Positions 1-9,636 of a DNA stretch of 64,000 bases are shown one piece after another. This stretch comes from Entoloma clypeatum. Taxonomy: Eukaryota > Basidiomycota > Agaricomycetes > Agaricales > Entolomataceae. The notes below the pieces were generated by a model, which saw nothing but the letters and a program-made list of their open reading frames with translations, was not told the DNA's origin and did not search any database. The stretch's first letter is position 1; each line of letters opens with the position of its first letter. Location: positions 1,054,001-1,118,000 of the forward strand of contig OY751490.1 in the NCBI GenBank assembly GCA_963565915.1, in the 5' to 3' direction. A program made the translations under genes and the position numbers.

Positions 1-50
1 AAGATCTGATCCGTGATTTCCATCGGCAGAACCTGTCTCGCCCACAATAA
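1..50 (+). pseudogene. 3' end of a family A gypsy pol (truncated by window edge)
   Basis: Reading from base 3 gives [15 protein letters not shown] and then TAA. This closely matches the last residues of the intact family A pol at about 45240-45288 ([15 protein letters not shown]). It is the C-terminal tail after the chromodomain of another copy of the same Ty3/gypsy family, lying mostly outside the window. Similarity fades by about base 70. No 3' LTR follows, so the copy is truncated on its right side. Confidence 0.75.
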
Positions 51-69
51 AAGATATTTTTCTGAGGAC

Positions 70-717
70 GTGGCTGTGGCCCCCTTGTTCAGTTGATAAC
101 CCGCCTTTTATGTTGACATAGCTGGCTTGTTTCTTATGCCCCAATATGCCTCTTCCGCCCCCAGAACCTCTTCTGAATATTACCACCCCGTGCATCTCCC
201 CATGCCAGCCATACTGACGCGCCGGCCTTTGCAGCTGATTCCACATGGGGACGGGCACCAACATCGATTACAGTGCCCCTTACACACACCCGCCACTGCC
301 CTCGTACCTGCCTTGCCGTCCTCCATCGTCAAATGATTAGGGCCATTCAGCTTGACTCAACGTGCATCCGGCTCTCTCGGAATGTCCATTAGTGTAGCTG
401 CCCTGTACCATCTTCTTTTTCTCTCGACTTGTCCGCTTCCACTCTGATGTATATCATTACTTAAAAATCAATACATTTTTATCTCCAAACTATCTAAGGT
501 CCCCATTAGCCACACTGAACCCCAGGATCATTTTCTCTTTTGTGTGGGGTGTACCTTTCCTAACTTTCTCCCTCTCCAGTTCTGAGCAGCCCCCATGCAG
601 CAGCCTCTATCCTCTGTGGCATCATGGTTATGAAACATACTTTCCATTCAATATATATCTTGCGATCCGGCAAACTTCGAGTTCCATCCTGTCTCGAGTC
701 CTCTCCCCGTGGACAGT
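70..717. other. Stretch without a recognised gene
   Basis: I see no conserved protein here in any frame. The short open frames are below 75 codons and do not look coding. The stretch lies just upstream of the CxC1-KDZ relic starting at 718 and may hold its old promoter and 5' end. No TATA-like or repeat structure stands out. Confidence 0.5.
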
Positions 718-1632
718 ATGTCAGGTAACAAACACAAATACAAGGGCCTGACCAAAGCTACGAAACACTCTACACACCGTGGCGCTGAGCGTCGAACAAA
801 GGTCCTCAAGGGCAGCAAACAGGGGTGCCGAGTGGCTACTCATACTGAGGAACGATGTGCTATACTTCAAGGTAAGTCCTCATCAATCATCCCTCGAAAA
901 CCACAGTTGAAGTCATTTCTTTAGCATATTCTCAAGCACAGCGGGATGATGTCAATTTCATGGACACAGATGCAGGATACGCTAATGATAACATTCAGGC
1001 CATTGGACACATTCCACCACCAGGCAAAGAAGCTGAGGCGATGGACCAAGAAGGTGGAGATCTCCTCGTTTTTGAAGGCTTGGGGGATGATCTCGCCCGA
1101 GCTACGGGATCGTGTCACATGGACTCGCGTGTTCGAACTGATCGTGTTGAAATTCAGACGGCCCACTGGGAACAACAGATGGCGAATTTGATCCAGGCTT
1201 ATCTCACTTATTGATCGCAGGATCATGGCGACCGTCTCCCATGTACTCTGCCAACTGAAGGCATAGCTGAATCCCAATTCCTGCCTCCCTTCCCATCGTT
1301 CACTATTGACACTCTGGACAGCTATTGTAGCTATATTTTTCTTTTTCAGTTTATCCGACTCTAACACAATTTTTCACGGCCCAGTCCTACTCTAAATTTG
1401 AACCAAAAAATGGCAAAGTCTGGGCAAATGAGACGCTCATTTGATATGGCTATCTCGGCTGCGCTCCACTACAACCAACCCTAGCTATCTCGATTCGGAC
1501 ACTTGAATTATATCGCCAGACTCACCGGACATGTCCGCGGTTCAGCATTGAGGGACAATGCAAAGCCTTGTGTTTTATGCAGAGTGTATAAAGTATTCCA
1601 CACAACTCACTGCAGATAGGTGCTCATCAATA
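718..1632 (+). pseudogene. CxC1-type KDZ transposase, 5' relic
   Basis: N-terminal part of a KDZ-superfamily DNA transposase of the CxC1 architecture. Exon 1 runs from ATG 718 to 871; the intron 872-924 has GTAAGT and TTTCTTTAG ends; exon 2 follows in frame. Visible conserved parts are the HWEQQMANLIQAYL segment (about 1155-1205) and GYLGCAPLQPTLAISIRTLELYR (about 1446-1525), which I recognise from CxC1/KDZ transposases. The frame is broken by TGA at about 1212 (L-T-Y-stop-S-Q-D) and by TGA about 1440 (T-L-I-stop-Y-G-Y-L-G); both are at places where CGA (Arg) is expected, so CpG decay is likely. The gene is cut at 1633 by the LTR of gypsy A1, and no catalytic domain remains in the window. Confidence 0.7.
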
Positions 1633-2003
1633 TGTTACGGACTCTACGGTATGCGGACAACGTCATTACTTTTACTTATTGGCCCGGCTCGGCGCCCTCT
1701 TACGAATACATTATGTCGCAACATCTATTTCCATTCCCTTCGCTCCCGCTCTGACTCATTCCGCAGTAGCTTTACTCAGCTCCGCAGTATGTATGACTCA
1801 TTGTACATAGCCTTCCGCAGTCGCCTTACTCATGCGCACTGCCTTCCGCAGTACTGACTCATCCGCTACCGCCTATAGTCAGTACCTATATAAACCTCTT
1901 GTACTGTAGTAGATTCCTTAGATTTAGCAATCACATTGCTCTTCGCCTTTCCACTTTCCTGCATACTCTGCCCGAACCTTGGAATGGTTTGTTAAGCATA
2001 ACA
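1633..2003 (+). repeat. 5' LTR of gypsy A1
   Basis: 371 bp from TGTTACGG to CATAACA, homologous over its length to the A2 LTRs (369 bp). It holds a TATATAAA-like box (about 1890), several TCCGCAGT units, and three TGACTCA words at 1752-1758, 1794-1800 and 1855-1861 that match the Gcn4/AP-1 binding consensus. The TGACTCA function is inference. Confidence 0.9.
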
Positions 2004-3661
2004 AGTTGCTAAATCTTGTTAGGTTCGCCCAGAGCGAAGAGAGCAACTACCAGACGAGTCAAGACATTGCGCTTCTTTGAAGACTTCACCAGTAACCCAT
2101 TCGCCTCACCAGAAGCCCGACAGGAGGAGCTAAGTCCTCGAGACAGTATCGATTTTACACTCATCCAGCAGTACATCGAATCGGAGATCCGTCGCATCCT
2201 ACAGCAGGTGCTTGACAAAGAACTAGACAACGACGAGCATCGCCCCCACGGCGAGATATCAGAGAGCATCCATCTTGCTCGACAACACCAGATTGCGCGT
2301 TACAATGCCCGACAGAACAAACTCGAAAGCTTTTGCGTTCAAGAAGGACCTCAGACAGGTCGGATCACAGAGATCAGAGAGTTTATCGGTGTCCAGACAA
2401 CCGTTATCAGAAGATTGATTAGGACGCTCACATCGAGACGTCCCAGAGCCGCATCATCACGTCGTACTCGAAGCAACAGATCTACGCCCACTTTACAACC
2501 ACCAAACAACAGACCGAGTACGGTCGTTGGGCACGAAACGAGAGACTTGACCCCTTCTCACAACCGACAGACGCGCAGGAACAGAGATTCCTTAGAGATC
2601 TACAGAGGAAATACCCCGAACGTTTTGCCACCGATTCCGCCGACGAGTCCCCTGATGAATTTGCTTTTGACTCCGCGCAGTCAGATATCGAACAGACGCC
2701 TAGAACAGGGACTCATTTTCAACCCTTACCTGTATCCCGAACCCCATCTTCATCCCAACAACCCAACCCCTCTCCTTCTCCGCAGACTCTAGACATGGCA
2801 GAAGCTCCGGCAGTACAAACGATGGATACATCCAAGATCATCAAGGATCCTGGGATGTTCAAGGACAGACACACCTTTGACGAGTGGTGGAAAGCCACTA
2901 AACTATACATCAGGTTCCAAAAGAGCCTAACAGACGATCAGAAGATTCTTGCGGTACTATCTCGCATGATGGAAGGGTCCGGCAGGCACTGGGCCAGTAA
3001 CAAGTTAGACGCTCTTGCCGTTGACAACGAGAACATCACCTGGCTAGGATTCTCCGATGATATTGCCACACGATTCTCTATCGCCAACAAATCAGTCGCT
3101 GCCAAAGCAAGACTCGAAGTCCTGAGACAAGAGAAACGCACCGTCGACGAATTCTTAGACGAATTCGAAGAGCTCTTGAAGCTGTCAAACCTTGGCGAAG
3201 AAACTGGGAAATACATCCTAGAAAAGAACGTCAACCGCAGAATCTCTGAACAAGTGGCTAGTGATGCCAAGATGTACTCCGAGTATGCAAAGGAAATCCG
3301 AAACAAGGGACGACAGATGGAGGGACACGCACTGGTCATCCGAGGTGGCGTCGACATGCGCACCGGATCAGGTACCACTTATGGTGGTCAAGGCAAGGCC
3401 ATGGAGATCGACAAAGCAGGAGTGGCCCGTTGCTACAACTGTCAACGCTTCGGTCACCTTGCTAAAGACTGCAGCGCTCCAAAGAAGAAAGATGGTTGCA
3501 AGTGTTTCAACTGCGACCAAGAAGGCCATATTGTGCGCAACTGCTGCAAGCCGAAGAAGAACTCCGGAAGGGTTAGGAAGGTGTCTGAGGAAGATGCCGA
3601 GAATGATGAAACCACAATCTTAGAAGCCGACGAGAAGGATTTTCCCGAAGGGTCCAATTAA
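2004..3661 (+). pseudogene. gag: Gypsy A1 leader and gag
   Basis: The leader 2004-2794 carries the same stop-free 258-codon frame as A2. It is followed by gag, ATG 2795 to TAA 3659-3661, 288 codons. The gag protein has a retrotransposon gag core ([14 protein letters not shown] region) and two CCHC zinc knuckles near its C-terminus, [14 protein letters not shown] and CFNCDQEGHIVRNC. Both knuckles are complete here, unlike in A2. The gag frame itself is open, but the downstream pol is broken, so the copy cannot move by itself. Confidence 0.85.
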
Positions 3662-3717
3662 ACAACGATAAGTCGCGACCCTTATCTATTAAACGGACTT
3701 GCTTGCCTTGTATGACT

Positions 3718-5335
3718 GCAGACAATAGAACCTATGTCATCCCTGCCAAGCGAGCCGCTGCGTCGACTAAGATTGTGAAGGGAGACAAACCTCCGAAACG
3801 ACGAGGACCAAAGGTCATTTGACCTGAGGTTGATAGCGGATGTGAACGCACATGCATCCATCCCAGAATAGTACGTGAACAGAACCTCCCCACGCAAGGA
3901 ATACCGCCCATAGCAATTCTAAATGCGGATGGATCACCAAATCGACAACAAAAAGCGAACCAACTTGCCGAAGTCAAGCTGGATTTGGGAACACATCAGG
4001 AAACCATGGAAGCGATGGTACTGGACATTGGGAGAATGGACATGCTCTTGGGACATGACTGGTTGGTACACCACAACCCTACGATCAATTGGACAACCGG
4101 CGCTGTAACGTTCAACCGGTGCCCAACAACATGCCGAACCAAACATTCGGATTTCAGGGTTAACCTTGATGGTCGCAAACACCGGGTTCGCATGGTTGAG
4201 GTGCGCGACAAAGATGCACCCAAGAAGTCAGATCAGAAATGGAAGCCTGGAGACCCTATATTGGAAGCTGTCACTCCCACACCACCTCCCACAACCAAAC
4301 AACCCTCATACGTTGATCGGTTTACTCACCTCTTTGAGAAGGAGAACTTTGATAAGATCCCGAAGGAAAGGGAATGGGACCATGGTATTGAACTTACACC
4401 GGACGCACCAAAGGAACTAGGGGGAAATACATATCCCATGACACAAAAGGAACAAGAGGAATTGGACGCATTCATTGACGAAGGTCTAGCAACTGGAAAG
4501 ATCCGCCCGTCCAAATCCCCTTATGCTTCCCCTTGCTTCTTCATCAATAAGAAGGATGGTTCCAAACAATTGGTACAAGATTACCGCATGGTCAACAAAT
4601 TTACGGTCAAAGACAAGTTCCCACTCCCACGCATCTCCGATCTCTTGGACGTGCTGAAAGATGCAGTCTACTTCAATAAAATGGACATCATGTGGGGTTA
4701 CAACAATGTCCGGATTAAGGAAGGCAATGAATGGAAGGCTGCCTTCCTCACCAGTCGAGGATTGTTTGAACCATTGGTCATGTTTTTCAGCCTTTGCAAC
4801 TCCCCAGGAACGTTCTCTCGGATGATGGCTAGTCTATTCCGAGACCAGATCCGCCGACACATCTGCGTGATCTACATGGATGACATTGTGGTTATTGGTA
4901 AAACCAAGGAAGAACTTGCGAGAAACACCGAAGAAATTCTGCAGATCCTATCGGACAATGACTTGTTCCTGAAGGAAAAGAAGTGTTTCTGGGAAGTAAC
5001 GAAATGCCCCATATTGGGATATGTCGTTGGTGAAGGACGTGTCGAGATGGAAACCGAGAAGGTGGACACGATCCGAAACTGGCAAGCACCCACATCAAAA
5101 AAGGAAGTCCAGAAGTTCCTTGGGTTTGCTAACTTCTTGGGGACCAACGGAACAGCAGGCATTTGAAGGCCTCATACAGGCAATTACATCGGCACCAGTC
5201 TTGGCATTACCGAAACCAGATGGACAGTTCAGGGTTGAAACCAATGCATCGGGCTATGCCATTGGAGTGGTACTCTCACAGAAACAGGACGACAAGTGGC
5301 ATCCTATCGTGTTCTTGTTGTGGACCATGTCCATC
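3718..5335 (+). pseudogene. pol: Gypsy A1 pol, broken
   Basis: Aligns with the A2 pol from the MTADNR start (ATG 3712) through protease, reverse transcriptase (YMDDIVV near 4876) and the start of RNase H (TNASGYAIGVVLSQK near 5240). An in-frame TGA at 3821-3823 replaces Arg. A 74-bp deletion after GFANF at about 5137 shifts the frame, so RNase H continues in another frame. Integrase and chromodomain are absent. The RT motif FFGLCNSPG reads FFSLCNSPG. Confidence 0.85.
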
Positions 5336-5339
5336 AGTG

Positions 5340-5876
5340 AAATGCCAAATTACTTAATCCACACTTGATGTACTTGGGCCAGCGCTAAGTCAGGTCTAAG
5401 TACTCAACATAGCTTAATTTGTACTTAGGGAAATGCTTACTTATTACCTTCTTGCACAGTCCTTAAGTTGCTTCAAGTTGGAACAGGCCATCACAAAATA
5501 GCATCCTGCTTACACTTAACTTGAACCTACTTGAGCTGACTTGAGGCATTCTTGCTTCCAAACCCAAGCCACCCAAATAACTATTCTAAACAAGTTTCAA
5601 GATTCCCCAAGGCAGTTCAAGGTAGACCCAAGCTCACGAGAAGTCACTCAAAAGCAAACATTTATTCAAGACCTCTCAAAGTAGCTCAAGGGAGATCCAA
5701 GCTCATGAAAAGTCACTTAAAAGTAAGAATAAGCACTCTATAGATTTTCAAGTACTATCAAAGTGGATACATATACATAAATATATTTAAAAAGAAAATG
5801 AGCATGCATGGGCATGCTGAGCCAACAGCGAGTGGAGACATGAGGGGAAGGGGTACACACCTGCTGTCTGTGGTAC
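5340..5876. other. Non-coding stretch with a ~68-bp tandem duplication
   Basis: No gene seen. About 5608-5670 and 5676-5727 are two imperfect copies of one unit (CAAG-rich, containing CCAAGCTCA, AAGTCACT and AAAAG in the same order, spacing about 68 bp). The last ~30 bases before 5877 (CACCTGCTGTCTGTGG) resemble 20031-20047, see the findings. Confidence 0.5.
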
Positions 5877-6354
5877 TGTTACATTCCGATTCATTCCGAC
5901 GATTTCCGACCAATCCCGACACCTCCGACACCTCCGACATTTTGACTAATACTTATTATGCATACTTACTGTTATGAATCTCGTTACTACGTACATTACT
6001 TACATCCGACCATTTTACTTATGTTAAGAATCTCCGACAGCCACTCGTTATCCGACTCCGACGAAGCCACACGTCCTCCGACATAGTATTTAAACTTATG
6101 TAGAATCGTGTATTAGCTTCAGTTTGAATATCAACTTAGAATCAACATCACACCTTCTGTCCTCTTTCCAACTCTTAACTTGAGTCTGACCTCCGATCCT
6201 CCGATCCTTCCGAAATAAGGACACCGACGTATTAGCGAGGGCGCAACACACAAGTTGAAGCCAAGTCCTTGCCCCTACGTTGCACGCACTCCGACCCTCC
6301 GACCTTCCGATGCGTCCGACGTAGCTCCGACGTTTTGTCGATCAGTTCTTAACA
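5877..6354 (+). repeat. 5' LTR of gypsy B
   Basis: 478 bp, TGTTACATTCC to TTCTTAACA. By eye it differs from the 3' LTR at about 12 positions, about 9 of them CG versus TG or CA. It contains 18 copies of TCCGA on the plus strand. TATTTAAA-like sequence near 6088 is a candidate TATA. Confidence 0.95.
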
Positions 6355-6400
6355 GTATATTCAAACTGCCACTCGCTTATCCGTATTTCAAATCCCAGTT

Positions 6401-7627
6401 ATGGCAGCCCGCAACACACAGAACTCCCGCGCAGCAGCAGCCGCAGCGGAAGCTTCAAACCTGCAGGACACCAGGGCGACATTTCTACATACGTTCCAAG
6501 ATATTCCCGCAGAAGAATCTGCACCCAAACCTGACCCCATATCTCCGACACCTCGTCTCCAAACACCTCAGACACAAGGACCTCCGATTCCTGAAGAATT
6601 CCGTCCTTTTAAATCTCCGACCTCTCCTTTTGACGATAACAATCCTTTCCGTCGCGAGCAAACTCCAAACCTCGCCGAAGCAATTATGCTTATGACGCAG
6701 GAGCTCCGACGTAGAGAGACTCCGAAAACTCCGAAAAAGAAGTTGAAGGAACCCGACACTTTTGACGGTTCCGACTCTTGGAAACTCACCAGTTTCCTCG
6801 CACAATGCACACTATATTTCCGAAACAACCCCGCCTTTGACGATGATGATAACAAAGTCAGTTTCGCTCTGTCGTACCTCCGAGGAACCACGCTCGAATG
6901 GTTTGAGCCCACCCTCTTGGGAGAGTCCGACAACGACTCTGTCTGGTTGGACGACTGGTCCGCCTTTGTGCACATCCTCCGATCCGAATTCGGACCTATC
7001 GATCCGACCGGAGAAGCAGAGGATAGCCTGGATCACCTTCAGATGCGCGACAATCAGAAGATCCTACGTTACAACGTGGACTTCAAACGTCTTTCTGCTC
7101 GCACACAGTGGGATGATGGCGCACTCCGATATTGGTACTATACCAGTTTAGCGGAACGCATCAAGGACGTTTTGGGGACTTTTCCCAAACCAAAGACTCT
7201 CGCCAAGTTGAAAGTAATGGCCCATAACATTGATGCTCGCTACTAGGAACGTCAACGCGAGAAATCGCGCTCCTCCAACAAATCTACTCTGAAGTCCGAC
7301 AAATCCGACAAATCCGACAAAAAACAGACCCCCGCTTCATCATCCTCCAACAACAACTCCTCATCGTCTAAACCCAACTCGCAACAACAACAAAAATTGT
7401 CATCCACCTCTCCGAAATCTGCCCTCTCTGACAAACTTGGCAAAGATGGGAAATTAACTCCCCAAGAACGCCAACGACGATTTGACAATAATTTATGCAT
7501 GTTTTGCGGCAACGTTGGTCATCAGGCTTCCGACTGCTCGAAGAAATCGTCTTCTAACGCCAAAGCAAAGGCCCGCGCGGCCCAAGCTGAGGACAAATCA
7601 GAGAAGACGACCGAGTCAAAAAAATAG
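6401..7627 (+). pseudogene. gag: Gypsy B gag, one in-frame stop
   Basis: MAARNTQNSRAA start at 6401. A gag core of the Retrotrans_gag type lies near 6800-7200 (LRGTTLEWFEP, LRSEFGP). An Asn/Ser/Lys-rich linker follows, then one CCHC knuckle CMFCGNVGHQASDC near 7496. The frame is interrupted by TAG at 7244-7246; a relic fragment of the same family at 49345-49473 reads Y-W-E at this place, so TGG changed to TAG. The gag frame ends in A AAA AAA TAG at 7618-7627, and the pol frame is -1 relative to it. Confidence 0.85.
7618..7624 (+). promoter_or_regulatory. Candidate -1 frameshift heptamer A AAA AAA
   Basis: Seven A residues lie in the phase A AAA AAA, directly before the gag stop TAG (7625-7627). 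The -1 frame is open across this point into protease. This fits the X XXY YYZ rule for -1 ribosomal frameshifting. I have not folded the downstream RNA. Confidence 0.55.
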
Positions 7628-8420
7628 TAAGCAGTCCTCAGATTCCAGCACGTACTGGGGATTGCGTTGACTCCTTTCGTGCACCTTTGGAAACCCTCCG
7701 ACTCAATGTGTCCGCTCTCTCAAATCCGAACTCTCTATGTATTGATTTGATATCTCCGACCTTTTCCGATTCTCTTCCGATAAAGACTCTTATTGATTCT
7801 GGTTCTACACATTGCTTCGCAGATACCAGATTTATTTCTTCTTTAAACTTATCTCCGATTCCGATTCCTTCACCTATGGTTTTGAAACTTTTTGATGGTT
7901 CTTCAAATACTTATATCACACAATCTATCAATCTTCCTCTCCGATTTCCTTCCGGTGAACTTCTGACCGTCGCGTTTTACGTGACAACCCTCGATTCGTC
8001 TTGTAATTTGGTTCTAGGACACAACTGGCTCACCCGCTACAATCCGTTGATTGACTGGGTATTGGGCAGTATCTTATTCCGTTCTATGTTACCCGACACT
8101 CCGAGTCCGACTCCGACGTCGACTGCTGAGGCAGCTCCGCCACCTCTGCAGTGTCCGCCCTCTCCAATGGGCATCTCCGATCCGCTCACTCCGAACACCT
8201 CCGACCCGCCACAGATTACCATGGTCAATGCAGCCGCATATCTCCATGCATGTAAAGCTCCTGGGGCATACGCTTTCCGTGTTCACCTCTCCGACATCTC
8301 CGCCAATTCCGCGTCCATCTCCGACGACGCTCCTGACCTCTCTGGCATACCCGAGGAATACCACGATTTTGCTGATGTATTCAGTAAGAAAAAAGCCGAC
8401 ACCCTTGCACCCCACCGACC

Positions 8421-8770
8421 TGTTGAACATATCGCCAGATATGAACACACCATGTGCTTGTCACAGGAAGTGACTATAAGTCACTATTACCATATATGTG
8501 AGTTTATGGTACAACCACGGACGAATGACTTGTTTATACATTGTTTGTACAATGGTCCGTGCGCATATTGGATTAGTATAAATACCCATGTATTTAGTAC
8601 GATGAATCCTAACTTCTTGAACACCCCAGTTCTCTGAGTTAACTAACCAGCTAGTATAGCTTCTAGATTCTCTATAGTTACTCTTAACCAGGTCAGTAGA
8701 GCTTCCACTATGCCTTCATACCGATACGTCTTGAGCGCCCTTTGGGCTGCCTACGTCGGGTATTTCATTA
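8421..8770 (+). repeat. 5' LTR of the copia element
   Basis: 350 bp, TGTTGAACAT to TTTCATTA. The right boundary is set by the end of identity with the 3' LTR and by the CGACC duplication. TATAAATA at about 8578 is a candidate TATA box. The ATG of the extra ORF (8710) lies inside the LTR, in the probable R/U5 part. Confidence 0.95.
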
Positions 8771-9546
8771 GGTTATGGGCCCCGGCCCTAGCGCCGCACG
8801 CTCTCAGTATCCTAGCATTTGCGCTACTATTGGCAGCATCCGCTTTGTATGCTGGCCTGGAGACTGGCTTCCTCAGCATCGAATACATCGAGCTCGATGG
8901 TTCCCTCGACGGTGAACCTCGAAGCATTCGAGGTATTGAATGTACCTTTCAATGGGCCATTCTTGATCGATTGCTTGAGAGAATCCCTGTCACAATGATC
9001 GTATCACGAGAGCAAGTCCATATGGTGCCAACGGCACAGGGCTCAGTCCCTTCAGGTCTTGATGACAATGGACGCATCGTTGCTCGTTGCGGAGTGTGTC
9101 GACAACTCGTTGTTGACAGTCAGCATTGCCCGAGGCATTGCATAGACAACACTACTTTTGACTACTCGTGTACTACGTGTGATGCAGGAGGAGCAAGGAC
9201 TCGAGCTTTGAACCGCAGACGGCGTAATCGCCGTACTGAGGTACCTGTTGCGGTACCTACCCAAGATGGAGATCCTACGGATCCTCCGCCCGTGTATGTT
9301 GATGATGGAACCATCCCTGAAGCACACGGCGCACCTCCTCTTTCGCCTCCGGCCCGACAAATTCGGTTGCCGGATAATGACCCCTTAATTGAGGCGGCGA
9401 ACAGAGCGAATGAAGTCATGCTCCCTATTCAGGGAGGATCTTGCACCTGTGGGCAACACAGCACTCAGGGTGCACATGACGATTGGGTAGAACTAGTGAT
9501 GGCATTTCATATGCTACCACTAGACCAAACAGGGGACGAAGAATGA
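8710..9546 (+). CDS. Extra ORF in the copia leader, 278 aa, unknown function
   Basis: Uninterrupted 278-codon frame that starts in the 5' LTR and ends 90 bases before the gag-pol frame, in a different frame from it. I do not recognise the protein. Visible: one or two hydrophobic stretches at residues about 8-20 and 30-50 (ALSILAFALLLAASALYAG) that could anchor it in a membrane; a Cys/His cluster at about 125-157 (CGVCRQL, HCPRHC, CTTC) that could bind zinc; a basic patch RRRRNRR; a proline-rich stretch; and CTCGQH near the end. An extra frame between LTR and gag is not part of the standard copia plan. CAG|GTCAGT at 8689-8692 and TTTCACAG at 9622-9629 could splice it out of an RNA, leaving gag-pol as first frame; this is inference. 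Confidence 0.6.
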   Translation: MPSYRYVLSALWAAYVGYFIRLWAPALAPHALSILAFALLLAASALYAGLETGFLSIEYIELDGSLDGEPRSIRGIECTFQWAILDRLLERIPVTMIVSREQVHMVPTAQGSVPSGLDDNGRIVARCGVCRQLVVDSQHCPRHCIDNTTFDYSCTTCDAGGARTRALNRRRRNRRTEVPVAVPTQDGDPTDPPPVYVDDGTIPEAHGAPPLSPPARQIRLPDNDPLIEAANRANEVMLPIQGGSCTCGQHSTQGAHDDWVELVMAFHMLPLDQTGDEE

Positions 9547-9636
9547 TGACCGACAAGGCAGCTCGTCTATTTATTTTTCTGATGCGCTTTTTCGAAAAAA
9601 CATATGCTGATTCTATTTATGTTTCACAGCATCATC

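Larger units (their letters stand above)
1633..5340 (+). mobile_element. Ty3/gypsy family A, copy A1 (truncated, decayed)
   Basis: Same family as the intact element at 39612-46178. It keeps a 5' LTR, the ATG-poor leader, gag and pol up to the RNase H region, then loses similarity at about 5330. Compared with A2 it has a 36-bp deletion near 3797 between short direct repeats (AACGACGAG-like), a 74-bp deletion at about 5137 that shifts the frame, and a stop at 3821 where A2 has CGA. There is no 3' LTR, so no target duplication can be read. It is inserted in the CxC1-KDZ relic. Confidence 0.9.

Noticed and set aside
2016..2792. Assigning the 258-codon leader frame of gypsy A as a normal ORF
   Set aside because: It has no ATG start (the first codon would be TTG), so I describe it as an open leader frame and treat it as a finding, not a gene.
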